DNA of 64,000 bases from assembly GCA_023393635.1 (NCBI GenBank), contig JAEWKT010000041.1:1-64000 (forward strand), written 5' to 3'. The position numbers were made by a program, and so were the translations under genes. Positions 62,378 to 64,000 of this stretch are shown one piece after another; the first letter of the stretch is position 1, and every line of letters starts with the position of its first letter. The notes beneath the pieces are model-generated. The model had not been told where the DNA came from and searched no databases. It saw only the letters and a list, made by a program, of their open reading frames with translations. Origin of the DNA: Pseudomonadota bacterium (GTDB lineage Bacteria > Pseudomonadota > Gammaproteobacteria > Pseudomonadales > Moraxellaceae).

Positions 62378-62437
62378 AATAGCTCATCCTAATTGCAATT
62401 GAATAGCTGCTAACTTCAGGGGGTTATCAAAAAGCTA

Positions 62438-62466
62438 TTGACACTTTAGAGCATTTGCTCTAAAAA
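62438..62466 (+). promoter_or_regulatory. Aldehyde dehydrogenase promoter with TetR-type operator
   Basis: A perfect -35 TTGACA (62438-62443), a 17-bp spacer and a 4/6 -10 TAAAAA (62461-62466). A perfect palindrome TTTAGAGCA-TT-TGCTCTAAA (62445-62464) fills the spacer and the -10. Such placement predicts direct steric repression by the divergent TetR protein. Confidence 0.72.
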
Positions 62467-62503
62467 TCAACTTAATCTATTAAGTTTGGCCTCATGTATT
62501 ATT

Positions 62504-63955
62504 ATGAACAGCTTGTCATCTCCTGTCAGTGTACAAAACACGTTGCCGCCTGAAATTCAACATATGCACGACGCGCTTATAGCGCAAAAAGCGGCATATT
62601 TACAAAATACCGTTCCATCAGCCCATGAGCGTATTGAACGCCTTGCACGACTACGCCGCACCCTGGTCAAATATCAGGATGAATTTGCAACCGCCATTTC
62701 CAAAGACTATGGCAATCGTTCAATCCATGAAACCAAAATTGGTGAAGTACTCACCTGTCTGGAACAGTGTACCTATTATAGCAAACACTTAAGCAGTTGG
62801 ATGAAACCTTCCAAGCGTCATGTGTCTGCATTGCATCAACCTGCAAAAGCATGGGTACAATATCAGCCACTGGGCGTGATAGGTATTATTGCACCATGGA
62901 ATTATCCACTGGTATTGTCCGTTGGCCCACTAATTTGCGCGCTGGCGGCTGGCAACCATGCCATGATCAAAATTTCCAGCTCATCGCATCACTTTGGCAA
63001 AGTGCTTGAACGCGCCTTGGCAGAAGTATTTCCAAATGATCTGGTCACAGTGATCAATGGTGGCGGGGCAATCTCTGATGCATTTTGTCGCTTGCCATTT
63101 GATAAAATGATCTTTACGGGCTCACCAAATGTGGGTAAAACCGTTATGGCTGCGGCTGCCGAAAACCTGGTGCCTGTTATTTTGGAATTAGGTGGCAAGT
63201 CGCCAGCAATCATCCACTCTTCCATGTCGCTTAAAGATGCAGCACAGCGTATTGCAGCTGGTAAGTTCTGGAATGCAGGCCAGACCTGTGTGGCACCAGA
63301 TTATGTACTGCTACCACGTGGCACTACCCAGGAATTTGTTGCGCACATGCGCCATTTTGCGACCACGATGTACCCCACGCTGCGTGATAATCCAGATTAC
63401 ACCAGCATTATCAATGATCGACAATATACCCGTATTCAACGTTATTTAGATAATGCACGTGAACAAGGCGCTGAGTTTTTTGAAATTAACCCAGCCAGTG
63501 AGCAGCTTGAAGACGTGCGTAAAGTACCACCAACACTGATTGCAAACGTTAATGACAGCATGGATATTTGCCAGCAAGAACTATTTGGCCCTGTGCTGCC
63601 CATCATGGAATATGACAACATTGATGAAGCCATTCGCTACATCAACGCGCGTCCACGTCCATTGGCCTTATATTATTTTGATTATAATACCGATCGCGCT
63701 GAATACTTAGCACGTCGTACCCATTCTGGTCATTTTGGCATTAATCAGGTGCTGACCCATGTGGCGCAAGATGATCTGCCATTTGGTGGGGTTGGCAACT
63801 CGGGAATGGGCAAGTATCATGGCCCTGAAGGTTTCTTTAGCCTGAGCCATGAGCGGTCAGTAATGCTAAAGCCACGTTTTTATGCCTTTAAAATGATTTT
63901 GCCACCGTTTAACACCTCAATTCACAAGATTCTGCAAAAAACTTTAATGCGCTAG
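62504..63955 (+). CDS. Coniferyl-aldehyde-dehydrogenase-type ALDH
   Basis: 483 aa NAD(P)-dependent aldehyde dehydrogenase. IIAPWNYPLVLSVGPLICALAAGN, FTGSPNVGKTVM, LELGGKSPAI (general base E) and GKFWNAGQTCVAPDYVLL (catalytic Cys) are all intact. PFGGVGNSGMGKYHGPEGFF and the hydrophobic C-terminus suit the coniferyl/fatty-aldehyde branch. Start at ATG 62504; a TTG at 62486 is possible. Substrates are likely long-chain or aromatic aldehydes. Confidence 0.9.
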   Translation: MNSLSSPVSVQNTLPPEIQHMHDALIAQKAAYLQNTVPSAHERIERLARLRRTLVKYQDEFATAISKDYGNRSIHETKIGEVLTCLEQCTYYSKHLSSWMKPSKRHVSALHQPAKAWVQYQPLGVIGIIAPWNYPLVLSVGPLICALAAGNHAMIKISSSSHHFGKVLERALAEVFPNDLVTVINGGGAISDAFCRLPFDKMIFTGSPNVGKTVMAAAAENLVPVILELGGKSPAIIHSSMSLKDAAQRIAAGKFWNAGQTCVAPDYVLLPRGTTQEFVAHMRHFATTMYPTLRDNPDYTSIINDRQYTRIQRYLDNAREQGAEFFEINPASEQLEDVRKVPPTLIANVNDSMDICQQELFGPVLPIMEYDNIDEAIRYINARPRPLALYYFDYNTDRAEYLARRTHSGHFGINQVLTHVAQDDLPFGGVGNSGMGKYHGPEGFFSLSHERSVMLKPRFYAFKMILPPFNTSIHKILQKTLMR

Positions 63956-64000
63956 TGAACTGGCAGGAACTTGCTCAAACAAATAAAAAGTGGTTTCTTC

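Overview
This 64 kb window is chromosomal DNA of moderate to low GC from a gammaproteobacterium. Gene content points to Moraxellaceae (Acinetobacter/Alkanindiges-like): miaB-ybeZ-ybeY, minCDE, thrS-infC with an AUU start, class I fumarase, AcnD/PrpF, DUF2789, DUF2846 and DUF4126 families, and a coniferyl aldehyde dehydrogenase divergent from a TetR gene. The placement is from memory of these families; no search was run. No tRNA, insertion sequence, prophage or CRISPR array was seen. The left edge appears to lie inside the leader of an rRNA operon read leftwards out of the window.

Layout. 0-8 kb: pssA, rlmJ, small unknowns, mdh, a degenerate RNase T2-fold secreted protein and a soluble lytic transglycosylase. 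8-20 kb: miaB-ybeZ-ybeY, a TonB-like protein, envelope proteins of unknown role, xpt, wrbA, a YihY membrane protein and class I fumarase. 20-26 kb: lipoproteins, a YihG acyltransferase with a downstream membrane protein, and minCDE. 26-29 kb: thrS-infC, where thrS carries a leader hairpin whose 7-nt loop copies a tRNA-Thr(GGU) anticodon loop. 29.7-34 kb: a compact three-gene cluster of a neutral-ceramidase-like amidase, a D-arabinono-lactone-oxidase-like flavoprotein and a PLP racemase/aldolase-fold enzyme. 34-41 kb: an alkyltransferase-like protein, MarC, PrpF, ferritin, two pseudouridine-synthase-fold proteins (one apparently catalytically dead), VOC and DUF4126. 41.1-43.1 kb: a strikingly AT-rich operon of a dual-OB-like protein, a DUF488 protein, a DUF4326 protein and a 59-aa two-helix membrane protein. 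43-46 kb: acnD. 46-51 kb: YgfZ, a single-chain C5-cytosine methyltransferase/HpaII-family restriction enzyme fusion, Mpg and MutM. 51-64 kb: EamA transporter, ffh/CcsA, an amino-acid permease, an AmpG-like transporter, CbpM-CbpA, nitronate monooxygenase, PurU, and TetR divergent from an aldehyde dehydrogenase, with a perfect palindrome inside the predicted promoter.

How genes work together. minCDE places the division site. thrS-infC couples charging and initiation with two built-in control signals. AcnD and PrpF are the two halves of the 2-methylcitrate dehydratase route but lie about 6.7 kb apart. Most of the window is ordinary core genome. The best candidates for something new are the DuOB/DUF488/DUF4326/small-membrane-protein operon, the methyltransferase-endonuclease fusion, the ceramidase/ALO/PLP cluster, and the thrS anticodon-mimic hairpin.
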